Origin: Blautia glucerasea
GTDB taxonomy: Bacteria > Bacillota > Clostridia > Lachnospirales > Lachnospiraceae
Direction of reading: 5' to 3'
DNA: 64,000 nucleotides
Assembly (NCBI RefSeq): GCF_013304385.1
Contig: NZ_JAAITU010000012.1
Span: forward strand, 1 to 64,000
The position numbers and the translations under genes are program-made. The notes beneath the pieces were generated by a model that worked only from the letters and a program-made list of their open reading frames with translations, did not search any database and was not told the DNA's origin. Shown here piece after piece: positions 52,679 through 62,323 of the stretch; position 1 is the stretch's first letter; each line of letters starts with the position of its first letter.

Positions 52679-53485
52679 GTGAAGCAAAGACCATGCAGAT
52701 CATGGATCCTCCTTTTATTTCTGATGCTGTGGATGATGGCACTGATGCTAGTGCTGGAAGAACGAAGCCGTGTGTCCGGGGTCAATGAAAACAGCATCTA
52801 TCAAGAAGCTTTTCGCAGGCAGAAGATGCCCGCAGGGCTTTATCGGCAGATCATGGAAACAAATTCCGAAGATATGTGGGAGGTATTTACCGCCACTATG
52901 ATTAGTGGTTCCTTTGCACCGGACAGGATCTATGCAGATTATCAGCCTTTTCTGAAATACAAAAAGAAGGCATACCTGCAGCTGTGCCGAAGTTATCAGG
53001 CCATATGGGCAGATCTTAAATGCTTTCCTGTAGCAGGAAAGGATATCTGTTTTGAAGATACCTACGGTGCATCCAGGGAGTATGGTGGATCGCATACCCA
53101 TGATGGAACGGATTTGTTCGGCTCTGTTACAGAGCCGGGATACTATCCTGTAGTTTCTGCTACGGATGGTGTGGTAGAAAGGACAGGGTGGCTGCCTCTT
53201 GGCGGATATCGTATGGGGATCCGTTCTCCTCACGGTGGTTATTTTTATTATGCTCATTTGTCAGAATATGACCACAGCTTCAGAGAAGGAGAACTGGTTC
53301 ATGCCGGAGATATTTTAGGTTATATGGGGAATACCGGCTATGGGTCCAAAGGTACAAAAGGCAGATTTCCGGTACATCTTCATATGGGAATCTATATAAA
53401 GACGCCTAAAGCACAGGAGATGAGTGTAGATCCGTATCATATTCTGAAAATGCTTCAGGAAAGTACAGGCAGATTTGATCTGTAA
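52679..53485 (+). CDS. Membrane-anchored M23 family peptidase
   Basis: The 268-residue protein has an N-terminal anchor (SWILLLFLMLWMMALMLVL) and a C-terminal LytM/M23 domain with the zinc motif THDGTD (His141, Asp145) and HLHMG (His233, His235). The middle (~30-120) is helical. Such proteins cut peptidoglycan cross-bridges or act in sporulation engulfment; SpoIIQ-like or LytM-like roles are possible, but the zinc ligands are intact here. GTG start at 52679 has GGAGG 7 bases upstream. Confidence 0.82.
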   Translation: MKQRPCRSWILLLFLMLWMMALMLVLEERSRVSGVNENSIYQEAFRRQKMPAGLYRQIMETNSEDMWEVFTATMISGSFAPDRIYADYQPFLKYKKKAYLQLCRSYQAIWADLKCFPVAGKDICFEDTYGASREYGGSHTHDGTDLFGSVTEPGYYPVVSATDGVVERTGWLPLGGYRMGIRSPHGGYFYYAHLSEYDHSFREGELVHAGDILGYMGNTGYGSKGTKGRFPVHLHMGIYIKTPKAQEMSVDPYHILKMLQESTGRFDL

Positions 53486-53572
53486 GATAAGGAAGCAAGG
53501 GTATGGCAGTATCATCTGATATAGCCTCCGGCAGGGAGTGCCGAGGTATTCTTAAATTAAGGAGCGGTTTGA

Positions 53573-54385
53573 ATGGAAATACAGTTATGGAGAAGCATTT
53601 TATGTCCTTATGAACTGGCTGTCAAAGAACTGACTGTAAAATTCCAGCATATTATAGAAGAACACAGGGAAAATGACAGATATTCCCCTATTGAACAGGT
53701 AAGCGGCAGGGTAAAAAGTGTGACCAGCATCCTGGAAAAGATGCAGCGGAAGCAAATCCCTATGGAGCGGATGGAAGAGGAAGTAGAAGACATCGCAGGG
53801 GTTCGTATCATCTGTCAGTTTGAAGAGGACATTGAGACGGTGGCGGCCCTGATCCAAAGCCGGACAGATATGACGGTGAAAAGTGAAAAGAATTATCTGA
53901 AGCATATTAAGCAAAGCGGATACCGCAGCTATCATCTGATCATTTATTATACTGTGGAGACGTTAGACGGTCCCAAAAGGCTGCAGGCAGAGATACAGAT
54001 TCGTACTATGGCCATGAATTTCTGGGCAACCATAGAGCATTCCCTGCAGTATAAGTACAAAGGGGATATGCCGCCCCATGTTACGGAGCGGCTTAGCAAT
54101 GCAGCAGAAGCAATTATTTCCCTTGACAGGGAGATGTCACTGGTGCGAAGCGAGATCATGGATGCACAGAATTCTTCCCAGGTACAGTCTAATCTGGTAA
54201 AAGATATCCTGAATAATATTGAGAATCTTTACAGGTTGTCCAATCAGCGTGAAGTCCTCAAAATACAGTCAGAATTTCTTCGTGTGTTTAAGACAAAGGA
54301 TCTGCGTCAGCTGGAACGTTTTCACAGACAGCTGGATATTATTGCGGAAGGGTATCGTGCCCAGGCCGTATATTTTCAGAATTAA
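53573..54385 (+). CDS. relQ: Small alarmone synthetase (RelQ/YjbM-like)
   Basis: The 270-residue protein has only the ppGpp synthetase domain: GRVKSVTSILEKMQRK, EDIAGVRIICQFEEDI, KQSGYRSYHLIIYY and AEIQIRTMAMNFWATIEHSLQ. No HD hydrolase or regulatory domains are present. It makes (p)ppGpp from GTP/GDP and ATP under stress. It is longer than B. subtilis YjbM (about 211) because of a helical C-terminal extension from ~190. The ATG follows AAGGAGCGG. YgiQ follows 30 bases later. Confidence 0.9.
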   Translation: MEIQLWRSILCPYELAVKELTVKFQHIIEEHRENDRYSPIEQVSGRVKSVTSILEKMQRKQIPMERMEEEVEDIAGVRIICQFEEDIETVAALIQSRTDMTVKSEKNYLKHIKQSGYRSYHLIIYYTVETLDGPKRLQAEIQIRTMAMNFWATIEHSLQYKYKGDMPPHVTERLSNAAEAIISLDREMSLVRSEIMDAQNSSQVQSNLVKDILNNIENLYRLSNQREVLKIQSEFLRVFKTKDLRQLERFHRQLDIIAEGYRAQAVYFQN

Positions 54386-54415
54386 ATCACACATAAAGCA
54401 TATAAGGAGCATCAG

Positions 54416-56275
54416 ATGCAGGATTTTTTACCGGTAACAAGAGAAGAAATGAAAAAAAGAGGGTGGGAACAGGTAGATTTCGTCTATGTAAGTGGCGATG
54501 CCTACGTGGACCATCCTTCTTTTGGTGCGGCCATTATCGGACGGCTTCTGGAAAGCAGAGGATATAGGGTGGGGATGATCCCCCAGCCCGACTGGCGCAA
54601 GAAAGAAAGTATCCAGGTATTTGGACGTCCCCGGCTTGGATTTCTTGTTACAGCCGGAAACATGGATTCTATGGTCAATCATTATACAGTTTCCAAAAAG
54701 CACAGACAAAAGGATGCTTATTCTCCGGGAGGACAGATGGGTCTTCGACCTGACCGGGCAGTGGTAGTATACAGCAACCTGATCCGTCAAAGCTATAAAG
54801 ACAGTCCTGTGATCCTGGGCGGGATCGAGGCCAGCCTTCGCCGGATGGCTCATTATGATTACTGGGAGAATAAAGTTAAGCACAGTATTCTTATTGACTC
54901 TGGGGCAGATTTGATCTCTTATGGTATGGGAGAGCATTCCATCCTGGAGATCGCAGAAGCACTGGATAGCGGGATTCCCATTGAAGAGATCACCTATATT
55001 GCAGGCACTGTTTACCGGACAAAGGATCTTTTACGAGCCTATGAGCCTATTATTCTTCCATCTTTTGAAGAGGTTAAAGAAAATAAGGCAGTGTATGCGG
55101 AAAGCTTTGCCACCCAGTATAGGAATACAGATCCTTTTACTGCAAAGGCAATGGCAGAAAGCTACGGGAACCGTGGCTATGTGATTCAAAACCCGCCGGC
55201 AATGCCTTTATCTACCCAGGAAATGGATGATGTGTATGATCTTCCCTTTACAGGGGAATACCATCCTATGTATAAGAAAAAAGGCGGTATTCCTGCACTG
55301 GAGGAAATCAAATTCAGCCTTACCAGCAACAGAGGATGTTTTGGAGGCTGTAATTTCTGTGCCCTTACTTTTCACCAGGGCAGGATCCTTCAGACAAGAA
55401 GCCACGATTCCATTATCCGGGAAGCTGTAAAGATGACAAAAGCACCGGATTTTAAAGGTTATATCCATGATGTTGGCGGGCCTACTGCAGATTTTCGTCA
55501 TCCGTCCTGCAAAAAGCAGCTGACAAAAGGGGTGTGCCAGAACAGGCAGTGTCTTTTCCCTACGCCCTGCAAGAATCTGCAGGCAGATCATAAGGATTAT
55601 GTGCTTCTTCTCCGGAAGCTTCGGGACATTCCCGGAGTAAAAAAAGTGTTTGTCAGGTCTGGAGTGCGTTTTGATTATGTGCTGGCAGATCCGGATAAAA
55701 CATTTTTACGGGAGCTGGTAAAATATCATGTAAGCGGACAGCTGCGTGTGGCACCGGAGCATGTGTCGGATCAAGTGCTTCACTACATGGGTAAGCCTTC
55801 TCATCAGGTGTACCTGCGCTTCCTGGAAGAATTTGATAAAGCAGATAAACAGGCACAAAAGGATCAGTATGCCATACCTTACTTCATGTCCTCCCATCCT
55901 GGGTGTACCATGAAAGAGGCAGTGAAGCTGGCAGAGTATGTAAGGGATCTGGGATATACTCCGGAGCAGGTGCAGGATTTTTATCCTACACCATCTACCC
56001 TTTCCACCTGTATGTATTATACAGGGATCCATCCCATTACAAAGGAAAAGGTATATGTACCGAAAAATCCCCATGAAAAAGCCATCCAGCGTGCACTGAT
56101 GCAGTACAAAAATCCGGCCAACAGGGAGTTGGTGCTGGAGGGACTGAAAATGGCAGGCCGTATGGATCTGGTAGGGTTTGGCCCCAAATGCCTGATAAGG
56201 CCTGAAAACAGCAACAGAAAAAAGGAGCAGTTTCATGAAAAAAACAAAAAAACGAAAAAAAATCGAAAAAGGTGA
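54416..56275 (+). CDS. YgiQ family radical SAM protein
   Basis: The 619-residue protein has an N-terminal YgiQ domain (DFLPVTREEMKKRGWEQVDFV, in part) and the radical SAM cluster motif CFGGCNFC (Cys308, Cys312, Cys315). A C-terminal region with RVAPEHVSDQVLHYMGKP and QDFYPTPSTLSTCMYYTG (part) follows. The reaction is unknown. The last ~25 residues are extremely basic and overlap the next gene by 41 bases in another frame. Confidence 0.88.
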   Translation: MQDFLPVTREEMKKRGWEQVDFVYVSGDAYVDHPSFGAAIIGRLLESRGYRVGMIPQPDWRKKESIQVFGRPRLGFLVTAGNMDSMVNHYTVSKKHRQKDAYSPGGQMGLRPDRAVVVYSNLIRQSYKDSPVILGGIEASLRRMAHYDYWENKVKHSILIDSGADLISYGMGEHSILEIAEALDSGIPIEEITYIAGTVYRTKDLLRAYEPIILPSFEEVKENKAVYAESFATQYRNTDPFTAKAMAESYGNRGYVIQNPPAMPLSTQEMDDVYDLPFTGEYHPMYKKKGGIPALEEIKFSLTSNRGCFGGCNFCALTFHQGRILQTRSHDSIIREAVKMTKAPDFKGYIHDVGGPTADFRHPSCKKQLTKGVCQNRQCLFPTPCKNLQADHKDYVLLLRKLRDIPGVKKVFVRSGVRFDYVLADPDKTFLRELVKYHVSGQLRVAPEHVSDQVLHYMGKPSHQVYLRFLEEFDKADKQAQKDQYAIPYFMSSHPGCTMKEAVKLAEYVRDLGYTPEQVQDFYPTPSTLSTCMYYTGIHPITKEKVYVPKNPHEKAIQRALMQYKNPANRELVLEGLKMAGRMDLVGFGPKCLIRPENSNRKKEQFHEKNKKTKKNRKR

Positions 56276-56858
56276 ATTTGGCTATTTTAAAAGCGAGAAG
56301 AAACGGAGACTGATCCTTACAGCCATTCTTCTTGGCGTGCCTCTTTTTATTTTTGCAACCATGTGGGCATATCATGGAACAAGAAATACCATCTGGACAG
56401 TGATCGCAGCAGTAGGATGCCTGCCTGGCTGTAAATCTATGGTAGGACTGATCATGATCTGGATGCGTAAGCCTATGGATTCTGCTCTTTATAAAAAGAT
56501 TCGAAAACACCAGGGAGATCTGGAAATGGCCTACGAAATGTATATGACTTTTTACGAAAAAAGCGGATATCTGGATGCTTTTGCTGTATGCGGCAACACA
56601 GTGGTAGGCTACACCAGTGATCCGGCTGTAGATACTGCTTATATGGAAGAGCATGCCCAGAATATTGTAAGAGGTAATGGATATAAAGTAGATGTAAAGA
56701 TCCTGAAGGATATCCGGCCATTTCTGGAAAGACTTGATTCCATGAATCTTCATCAGGATTCATTGAGGGAAGGGATCAAATTTCGTCCGGACAGCAAGTA
56801 TCCGGATCTGAACAGAGATCAGTTGGTAAAGCATACATTGCTTGCACTTTGTCTGTAG
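56235..56858 (+). CDS. Membrane protein of unknown function (207 aa)
   Basis: The 207-residue protein starts MKKTKKRKKIEKGEFGYFK and has two adjacent hydrophobic segments (LILTAILLGVPLFIFATMW and TIWTVIAAVGCLPGCKSMVG, ~26-65). A soluble cytoplasmic domain follows. It resembles an uncharacterised Lachnospiraceae family; no catalytic motif is visible. The start, preceded by AAAGGAG, lies inside ygiQ, and its stop overlaps the ribosome site of the pseudouridine synthase, so the genes form one operon. Confidence 0.7.
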   Translation: MKKTKKRKKIEKGEFGYFKSEKKRRLILTAILLGVPLFIFATMWAYHGTRNTIWTVIAAVGCLPGCKSMVGLIMIWMRKPMDSALYKKIRKHQGDLEMAYEMYMTFYEKSGYLDAFAVCGNTVVGYTSDPAVDTAYMEEHAQNIVRGNGYKVDVKILKDIRPFLERLDSMNLHQDSLREGIKFRPDSKYPDLNRDQLVKHTLLALCL

Positions 56859-56866
56859 GAGCTGCC

Positions 56867-57859
56867 ATGAAGGAATTTAGGATCAGGGAAAATGAAGCAG
56901 GGCAAAGATTTGACAAATATTTGGCCAAGCTGTTGGAAGAAGCACCAAAAAGCTTTTTTTATAAAATGATGCGGAAAAAGAACATTACCCTTAATGGAAA
57001 AAAAGCCCAGGGCAATGAAATGCTTTGTACCGGAGATATGGTAAAGCTGTTTTTAAGTGATGAAACTTTTGAGAAATTTTCATCCGCAAAACAGGCATCT
57101 CATGCAAGAGCCAAGCTTCAGATCATATACGAGGATCAGGATGTATTGTTTATCAATAAACCGGCAGGCATGCTTTCGCAGCCAGCAGGGGATGGTACGC
57201 CTTCCCTTGTGGAGTATCTTACAGGCTACCTTTTGGATACAGGGGCATTGAATGCTGCTGATCTGGTTACTTTCAGGCCAGGGGTGTGTAATCGGCTGGA
57301 CCGGAATACCAGCGGATTGGTGGCGGCAGGTAAAAGCCTTACAGGACTGCAGGACTTATCAGCAATGTTCCATAACAGGAATATGGAAAAGTTTTACCTT
57401 TGTCTGGTAGTTGGTGTAATAAAAAATGAAAAATATATTAAAGGATATTTGCATAAAGACGAAAAATGTAATAAAGTAATAATATCTGCTGACAGAACAG
57501 AGGATTCCCAGCCAATAAAGACCAGGTACAGACCTGTATGTGACAATGGGAAGTATACGCTTCTGGAAGTAGAACTGATCACAGGACGGACCCATCAGAT
57601 CCGTGCCCATCTTGCCAGTGAGGGACATCCTGTGGCAGGTGATCAGAAATATGGGGATAAGAAGGCTAACCAATATTTCCGGGACAGATATCAGCTGAAA
57701 TACCAGCTGCTTCACAGCAGGCGGATAGTATTTCCAAAGGACTGCGGCCGTCTGAAGGCTTTGGAAGGCAGGACTGTAACAGCACCCGTTCCCGGACTTT
57801 TTGGGCAAGTGCTTCAGGGAGAGAAAATAGACATAACCAGGAGGAATGAAATATTATGA
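56867..57859 (+). CDS. RluA family pseudouridine synthase
   Basis: The 330-residue protein has an N-terminal S4 RNA-binding domain (RIRENEAGQRFDKYLAKLL) and a synthase domain with the catalytic aspartate in VCNRLDRNTSGLVA. It also has LEVELITGRTHQIRAHLA. It converts uridine to pseudouridine in 23S rRNA or tRNA; the exact site (RluC- or RluD-like) cannot be told. Start at 56867 has AGGAG overlapping the upstream stop. It overlaps lepB by 4 bases. Confidence 0.88.
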   Translation: MKEFRIRENEAGQRFDKYLAKLLEEAPKSFFYKMMRKKNITLNGKKAQGNEMLCTGDMVKLFLSDETFEKFSSAKQASHARAKLQIIYEDQDVLFINKPAGMLSQPAGDGTPSLVEYLTGYLLDTGALNAADLVTFRPGVCNRLDRNTSGLVAAGKSLTGLQDLSAMFHNRNMEKFYLCLVVGVIKNEKYIKGYLHKDEKCNKVIISADRTEDSQPIKTRYRPVCDNGKYTLLEVELITGRTHQIRAHLASEGHPVAGDQKYGDKKANQYFRDRYQLKYQLLHSRRIVFPKDCGRLKALEGRTVTAPVPGLFGQVLQGEKIDITRRNEIL

Positions 57860-58413
57860 AAGTGTGGCATGAAATATGGGACTACATAAAAATGATCATT
57901 ATTGTGGTTGTTGTAGTTCTTTTGATCAACAATGTGGTACTGATCAATGCAAAGATCCCTTCCGCATCCATGGAAAAGACGATCATGACCGGCGACCGGA
58001 TCTTTGGTTTCCGTCTGGCATATGGTGTGAACCTGGATCTGTTTGGCCATGAGATTTCTAAGAAGGTAAAAGACCCGGAGCGGTTCGATATTGTGATCTT
58101 CAAATATCCGGATGATGAAAGCCAGCTGTTCATCAAGCGAGTGATCGGCCTTCCAGGTGAGACTGTGGAGATCAAAGATGGCAAGGTATATATTGACGGT
58201 TCAGAAACACCGCTGGATGATTCCTTTATTCCTGAGACCATGAAGGGCAGTTTCGGGCCATATCAGGTTCCGGAGGATTGTTATTTTATGCTGGGTGACA
58301 ACCGGAATAATTCTAAGGATTCCAGATACTGGAAGAATACTTATGTACGTTTCGATCAGATCGTAGGCAAGGCTGTAATTCGTTATTATCCATCCATTAA
58401 GCTAGTACAGTGA
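57856..58413 (+). CDS. lepB: Signal peptidase I
   Basis: The 185-residue protein has an N-terminal membrane anchor (MIIIVVVVVLLINNVVL), the catalytic Ser38 in IPSASMEKT and Lys94 in LFIKRVIGLPGE, and the final box FMLGDNRNNSKDSRYW. It removes signal peptides from exported proteins such as those of the surface clusters in this window. The ATGA overlap with the pseudouridine synthase gene couples translation. Confidence 0.94.
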   Translation: MKVWHEIWDYIKMIIIVVVVVLLINNVVLINAKIPSASMEKTIMTGDRIFGFRLAYGVNLDLFGHEISKKVKDPERFDIVIFKYPDDESQLFIKRVIGLPGETVEIKDGKVYIDGSETPLDDSFIPETMKGSFGPYQVPEDCYFMLGDNRNNSKDSRYWKNTYVRFDQIVGKAVIRYYPSIKLVQ

Positions 58414-58482
58414 TTATAAAGTAACCACCATATTGATTTGCCTTAATTTTACTGTACTCGTAGACTATAGGGAGGACAAAAG

Positions 58483-59016
58483 ATGGCAACCTGGAACAGC
58501 AGAGGCCTTCGGGGATCCACCCTGGAGGAACTTGTAAACAGGACTAATGAGCAATACAGGGAAAAAGGACTGGCATTGATCCAGAAGATCCCCACCCCCA
58601 TCACACCTGTGAAGATGGACAAGGACAGCCGCCATATTACATTGGCCTATTTTGACCAGAGAAGTACCGTAGATTATATAGGAGCAGTACAGGGGATCCC
58701 TGTCTGCTTCGATGCAAAAGAATGCTGTGCCCATACCTTTCCGCTGGCCAATATCCATCCTCATCAGGTGGCGTTCATGAAGGATTTTGAAAAGCAGGGG
58801 GGCATTGCATTCTTTCTTATTTTCTTCAGCTCCAGGGATCTTTTCTATTATTTGCCTTTTCGGGAATTACTGGTTTTCTGGCAGCGGATGGAAGAGGGAG
58901 GGCGTAAAAGCTTCCGTGAGGATGAGCTTCGCCAGGAATATTATCTGCCTGTAAAAAGCGGTATTCTTGTTCCTTATCTGGAAGGGATCCAGAAGGATCT
59001 GCAATTACGGGATTGA
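58483..59016 (+). CDS. recU: Holliday junction resolvase RecU-like
   Basis: The 177-residue protein has the RecU/PD-(D/E)XK pattern: WNSRGLRGSTLEELVNRTNE, RSTVDYIGAVQGIPVCFDAKE (metal-binding Asp and Asp-x-Lys, in part) and IHPHQVAFMKDFEKQGGIAF (part). RecU resolves recombination intermediates. A candidate promoter TTGCCT-17-TAGACT (58438-58466) precedes it, and the his promoter overlaps its stop codon. Confidence 0.85.
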   Translation: MATWNSRGLRGSTLEELVNRTNEQYREKGLALIQKIPTPITPVKMDKDSRHITLAYFDQRSTVDYIGAVQGIPVCFDAKECCAHTFPLANIHPHQVAFMKDFEKQGGIAFFLIFFSSRDLFYYLPFRELLVFWQRMEEGGRKSFREDELRQEYYLPVKSGILVPYLEGIQKDLQLRD

Positions 59017-59041
59017 CAACCTGCAGAAAATCCTTTATAAT
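59013..59041 (+). promoter_or_regulatory. Consensus promoter of the his operon
   Basis: Perfect TTGACA (59013-59018) and TATAAT (59036-59041) boxes are 17 bases apart; the -35 overlaps the recU stop codon. The predicted start is near 59048, leaving a leader of about 185 bases before hisZ. Confidence 0.92.
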
Positions 59042-59059
59042 CTTGCTTGTTTCGTATAG

Positions 59060-59085
59060 TAGTATGCTAACATGGTAGCATACTA
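59060..59085. promoter_or_regulatory. 26-bp palindromic operator in the his leader
   Basis: TAGTATGCTA (59060-59069) is perfectly inverted as TAGCATACTA (59076-59085) around ACATGG, starting about 12 bases after the predicted transcription start. This position suits repressor binding. Firmicutes his genes can be controlled by a TrpR-like HisR (YerC); assignment to that regulator is inference. Confidence 0.65.
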
Positions 59086-59101
59086 AAGTACAAAGATTGT
59101 A

Positions 59102-59172
59102 GGAGTGCATATCACGGAATAATCCGTGTAATCATGATTTTGGTATTTTGCACCAAAATCATATCATGCTCC
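59102..59172 (+). ncRNA. Candidate three-way-junction leader RNA of the his operon
   Basis: An outer stem (GGA-GCAT 59102-59110 with ATGC-TCC 59166-59172, two-base bulge) encloses hairpin CACGGA-ATAA-TCCGTG (59113-59128). It also encloses a perfect 11-bp hairpin ATGATTTTGGT/ACCAAAATCAT (59134-59144/59152-59162). No T-box sequence (specifier/antiterminator) was seen. It may be a regulatory leader; its ligand, if any, is unknown. Confidence 0.45.
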
Positions 59173-59231
59173 ACATAGCAGATCTTTTGGGGCATACATC
59201 ATGTGAAAGCATAAATGGAGGTAAATATAAG

Positions 59232-60347
59232 ATGCAGCGTATATTTCACACGCCGGAAGGAGTCCGGGACATATATAATGACGAATGCAGCCAGAAACGG
59301 AGCCTGCAGGAGAAACTACACTGCGTGTTCCGCAGATATGGCTATGAAGATATTGAAACACCTGGTTTTGAATATTTTGAAGTATTCAGCAGGGAAGTAG
59401 GTACGATCCCTTCTAAAGATCTTTATAAATTTTTTGACAGAGAAGGCAATACTCTTGTGCTGCGTCCTGATTTTACCCCGTCTGTAGCAAGAGCCTGTGC
59501 CACTTATTTTTCTCCTGAAAAGGAAGTGGTAAGCCTTTGCTATACAGGCAACACTTTTATTAATAATTCCAGTTATCAGGGCAGGCTGAAAGAGTCCACT
59601 CAGATGGGTGTTGAGCGAATGGGTGACGATTCTGCGGAAGCAGATGCAGAGCTTCTGGCAATGACTGTGGAGTGCCTTCTGGCTTCCGGCCTTACAGATT
59701 TTCAGGTGAGTGTGGGACAGGTGGATTATTTCCGCTCTCTTCTTGAGCAGGCCAGGATGAGCCCTGAAGATGAGGAGCAGCTTCGCAGCCTTGTTTCCAT
59801 GAAGAATTATTTTGGTGTAGAAGAGCTGGTAGAACGTCTTGGGATTGACCAGAAGGTTGGCAATGCACTGGCACAGCTGCCGCGTATGTTTGGGTCTTCT
59901 GATGTACTTGAGAAGGCAAAAGCCCTCACTCAGGAGCCAAAAGCCCTTCAGGCTGTGGCAAGACTGGAAGAGATTTACCAGATCCTGAAGATTTACGGTT
60001 ATGAGAAATATATTTCTTTTGACTTTGCTATGGTAAGTAAATATCATTATTATACAGGCATTATTTTCCAGGCATATACTTATGGTACAGGCGAGCCGCT
60101 TGTAAAGGGAGGCCGGTACAATGACCTTCTTAGGCATTTCGGGAAGGCTGCACCATCTATTGGATTTGCCATTGTTGTAGACAGTCTTTTAACTGCTCTT
60201 TCCAGACAGAAGCTGCAGATCCCTGTGGAGGATACTGTGGAAGTGATCACCTACAAACCGGAAGGACGCAAAGAAGCCATCCGGCAGGCACAACAGCTTC
60301 GCAGCCAGGGCAAAAACATAGCACTCAGACCTGGGAAGGAGGACTAG
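59232..60347 (+). CDS. hisZ: ATP phosphoribosyltransferase regulatory subunit HisZ
   Basis: The 371-residue protein is a histidyl-tRNA synthetase paralogue: [34 protein letters not shown] (motif 2 region) and [13 protein letters not shown] with [11 protein letters not shown]. It lacks the anticodon-binding domain of HisS. HisZ forms a complex with the short HisG and mediates histidine feedback. ATG at 59232 follows GGAGG (59217-59221). It is the first gene of the operon, 4 bases before hisG. Confidence 0.93.
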   Translation: MQRIFHTPEGVRDIYNDECSQKRSLQEKLHCVFRRYGYEDIETPGFEYFEVFSREVGTIPSKDLYKFFDREGNTLVLRPDFTPSVARACATYFSPEKEVVSLCYTGNTFINNSSYQGRLKESTQMGVERMGDDSAEADAELLAMTVECLLASGLTDFQVSVGQVDYFRSLLEQARMSPEDEEQLRSLVSMKNYFGVEELVERLGIDQKVGNALAQLPRMFGSSDVLEKAKALTQEPKALQAVARLEEIYQILKIYGYEKYISFDFAMVSKYHYYTGIIFQAYTYGTGEPLVKGGRYNDLLRHFGKAAPSIGFAIVVDSLLTALSRQKLQIPVEDTVEVITYKPEGRKEAIRQAQQLRSQGKNIALRPGKED

Positions 60348-60351
60348 AACA

Positions 60352-60987
60352 GTGAGATATCTGACATTTGCCCTAACAAAAGGGCGCCTTGCATCAAAGA
60401 CAATGGATATGTTTGAAAAGATCGGCATTACCTGCGAGGAAATGCGGGATAAGGATTCCAGGAAGCTGATATTTGTCAATGAAGATCTGAAGCTTAAATT
60501 TTTCCTTGCAAAAGGACCGGATGTGCCTACTTATGTAGAATACGGTGCTGCTGATATCGGGATCGTTGGTAAAGATACCATTATGGAAGAAGGCAGGAAG
60601 CTTTATGAGGTGATGGATCTGAAGTTTGGTGCCTGCAGGATGTGCGTATGCGGGCCTGAAAGTGCACGGAAGCTTCTGGATTCCAACCAGCTGATCCGGG
60701 TTGCTACCAAGTATCCTGTGATCGCTAAGGATTATTTCTACAACAAGAAGCACCAGACAGTGGAGATCATCAAGCTGAACGGATCCATTGAGCTGGCTCC
60801 TATTGTAGGACTATCTGAGGTGATCGTAGATATTGTAGAGACCGGAAGCACTCTTCGTGAGAATGGGTTAAAGGTTTTAGAAGAGGTATGCCCTTTGTCT
60901 GCCAGGATGGTAGTTAATCAGGTAAGCATGAAAATGGAAGATGAACGTATCCGGAAGCTGATCAATGACCTGCGTAAAGTGATCTGA
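60352..60987 (+). CDS. hisG: ATP phosphoribosyltransferase, short form
   Basis: The 211-residue protein begins with GTG and reads [21 protein letters not shown]. It contains [19 protein letters not shown] and the PRPP-binding [15 protein letters not shown]. It lacks the C-terminal regulatory domain, which agrees with the presence of HisZ. It catalyses the first step of histidine synthesis, ATP plus PRPP to phosphoribosyl-ATP. Confidence 0.95.
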   Translation: MRYLTFALTKGRLASKTMDMFEKIGITCEEMRDKDSRKLIFVNEDLKLKFFLAKGPDVPTYVEYGAADIGIVGKDTIMEEGRKLYEVMDLKFGACRMCVCGPESARKLLDSNQLIRVATKYPVIAKDYFYNKKHQTVEIIKLNGSIELAPIVGLSEVIVDIVETGSTLRENGLKVLEEVCPLSARMVVNQVSMKMEDERIRKLINDLRKVI

Positions 60988-61009
60988 TAGGAAAGGAAAT
61001 GATAAACCA

Positions 61010-62323
61010 ATGCGTACAGTAACATTAACAAAAGAATCCACCAAAGATATCCTTGAGAATCTGTTAAAGAGAAGTCCTTCCAGTTACGGAAAGTATGAGA
61101 TGGCAGTTGCTCAGATCCTGGATAAAGTTAAGCAGGAGAAAGATCAGGCTCTTTTTGGCTATACGAAGGAATTCGATAAAGCCGATATTACAGCAGAGAA
61201 TATAAAGGTAACGGAAGAAGAGATCAAAGAAGCATATGAGCAGGTAGACCCGTCCCTTCTTGCAGTGATCCGTAAGGCACTGGTAAATATCCGTACCTAT
61301 CATGAGAAGCAAAGGCAGAACAGCTGGTTTACAAGCTCAGAAAACGGTACTATGCTGGGTCAGAAGGTAACTCCACTTTACAGGGTGGGCGTTTATGTAC
61401 CTGGGGGCAAGGCAGTTTATCCGTCTTCTGTACTGATGAATATTGTTCCTGCTAAGGTTGCAGGAGTTCCTAATATTGTGATGTGTACCCCTCCGGGAAG
61501 AGATGGGAAGGTTTATCCTACCACACTGGTTGCTGCAAGGGAAGCCGGCGCAGATGTGATCTATAAGGTGGGCGGCGCCCAGGCTGTTGCAGCGATGGCT
61601 TTTGGTACAGAAAGCATCCCTAAGGTAGATAAGATCGTAGGTCCTGGCAATATTTTTGTTGCACTTGCCAAAAAGGCTGTATATGGACATGTAAGCATTG
61701 ATTCCGTAGCCGGCCCAAGTGAGATCCTGGTTCTTGCAGATGATACAGCTAATCCCCATTATGTAGCGGCAGACCTTTTGTCCCAGGCAGAGCATGATGA
61801 GATGGCTTCTGCCATTCTGATCACTACCAGTACAGAGCTGGCAAAGAAGGTTCAATCAGAAATCGAAGGATACCTGAAGGTGTTATCAAGAAGAGAGATT
61901 ATCGAGAAATCCCTGGAGAACTTTGGCTATATCCTGATCGCAGAGGATATGGATGAGGCTATCGAAGCTGCTAATGAGATCGCTTCTGAGCATCTGGAGA
62001 TCGTAACAGCCAATGCCTTTGAGGTCATGATGAAGATCCGTAATGCAGGAGCTATCTTTATCGGAGAATACAGCTCCGAGCCTTTGGGAGATTATTTTGC
62101 AGGACCAAACCATGTGCTCCCAACCAACGGAACAGCCAAGTTTTTCTCTGCACTTTCTGTGGACGATTTTATTAAGAAATCCAGTATAGTATATTATTCC
62201 AGAGAGGCATTAAAGGAGATCCATAAGGATATTGTACAGTTTGCAACTGCTGAGCAGCTGACAGCACATGCCAATTCTATAGCAGTACGTTTTGAAAAAG
62301 AAGATGAAGGGGATTCATTATGA
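61010..62323 (+). CDS. hisD: Histidinol dehydrogenase
   Basis: The 437-residue protein has [20 protein letters not shown], the nucleotide-binding [20 protein letters not shown], and the zinc-site [17 protein letters not shown]. It ends with [20 protein letters not shown] and GPNHVLPT. It performs the last two steps of histidine synthesis, histidinol to histidine, with NAD+. It overlaps hisB by 4 bases. Confidence 0.95.
   Translation: MRTVTLTKESTKDILENLLKRSPSSYGKYEMAVAQILDKVKQEKDQALFGYTKEFDKADITAENIKVTEEEIKEAYEQVDPSLLAVIRKALVNIRTYHEKQRQNSWFTSSENGTMLGQKVTPLYRVGVYVPGGKAVYPSSVLMNIVPAKVAGVPNIVMCTPPGRDGKVYPTTLVAAREAGADVIYKVGGAQAVAAMAFGTESIPKVDKIVGPGNIFVALAKKAVYGHVSIDSVAGPSEILVLADDTANPHYVAADLLSQAEHDEMASAILITTSTELAKKVQSEIEGYLKVLSRREIIEKSLENFGYILIAEDMDEAIEAANEIASEHLEIVTANAFEVMMKIRNAGAIFIGEYSSEPLGDYFAGPNHVLPTNGTAKFFSALSVDDFIKKSSIVYYSREALKEIHKDIVQFATAEQLTAHANSIAVRFEKEDEGDSL

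Noticed and set aside
59086-59231. T-box riboswitch in the his leader
   Set aside because: The conserved T-box sequence and antiterminator/terminator pair are not visible; the hairpins found do not match that architecture.
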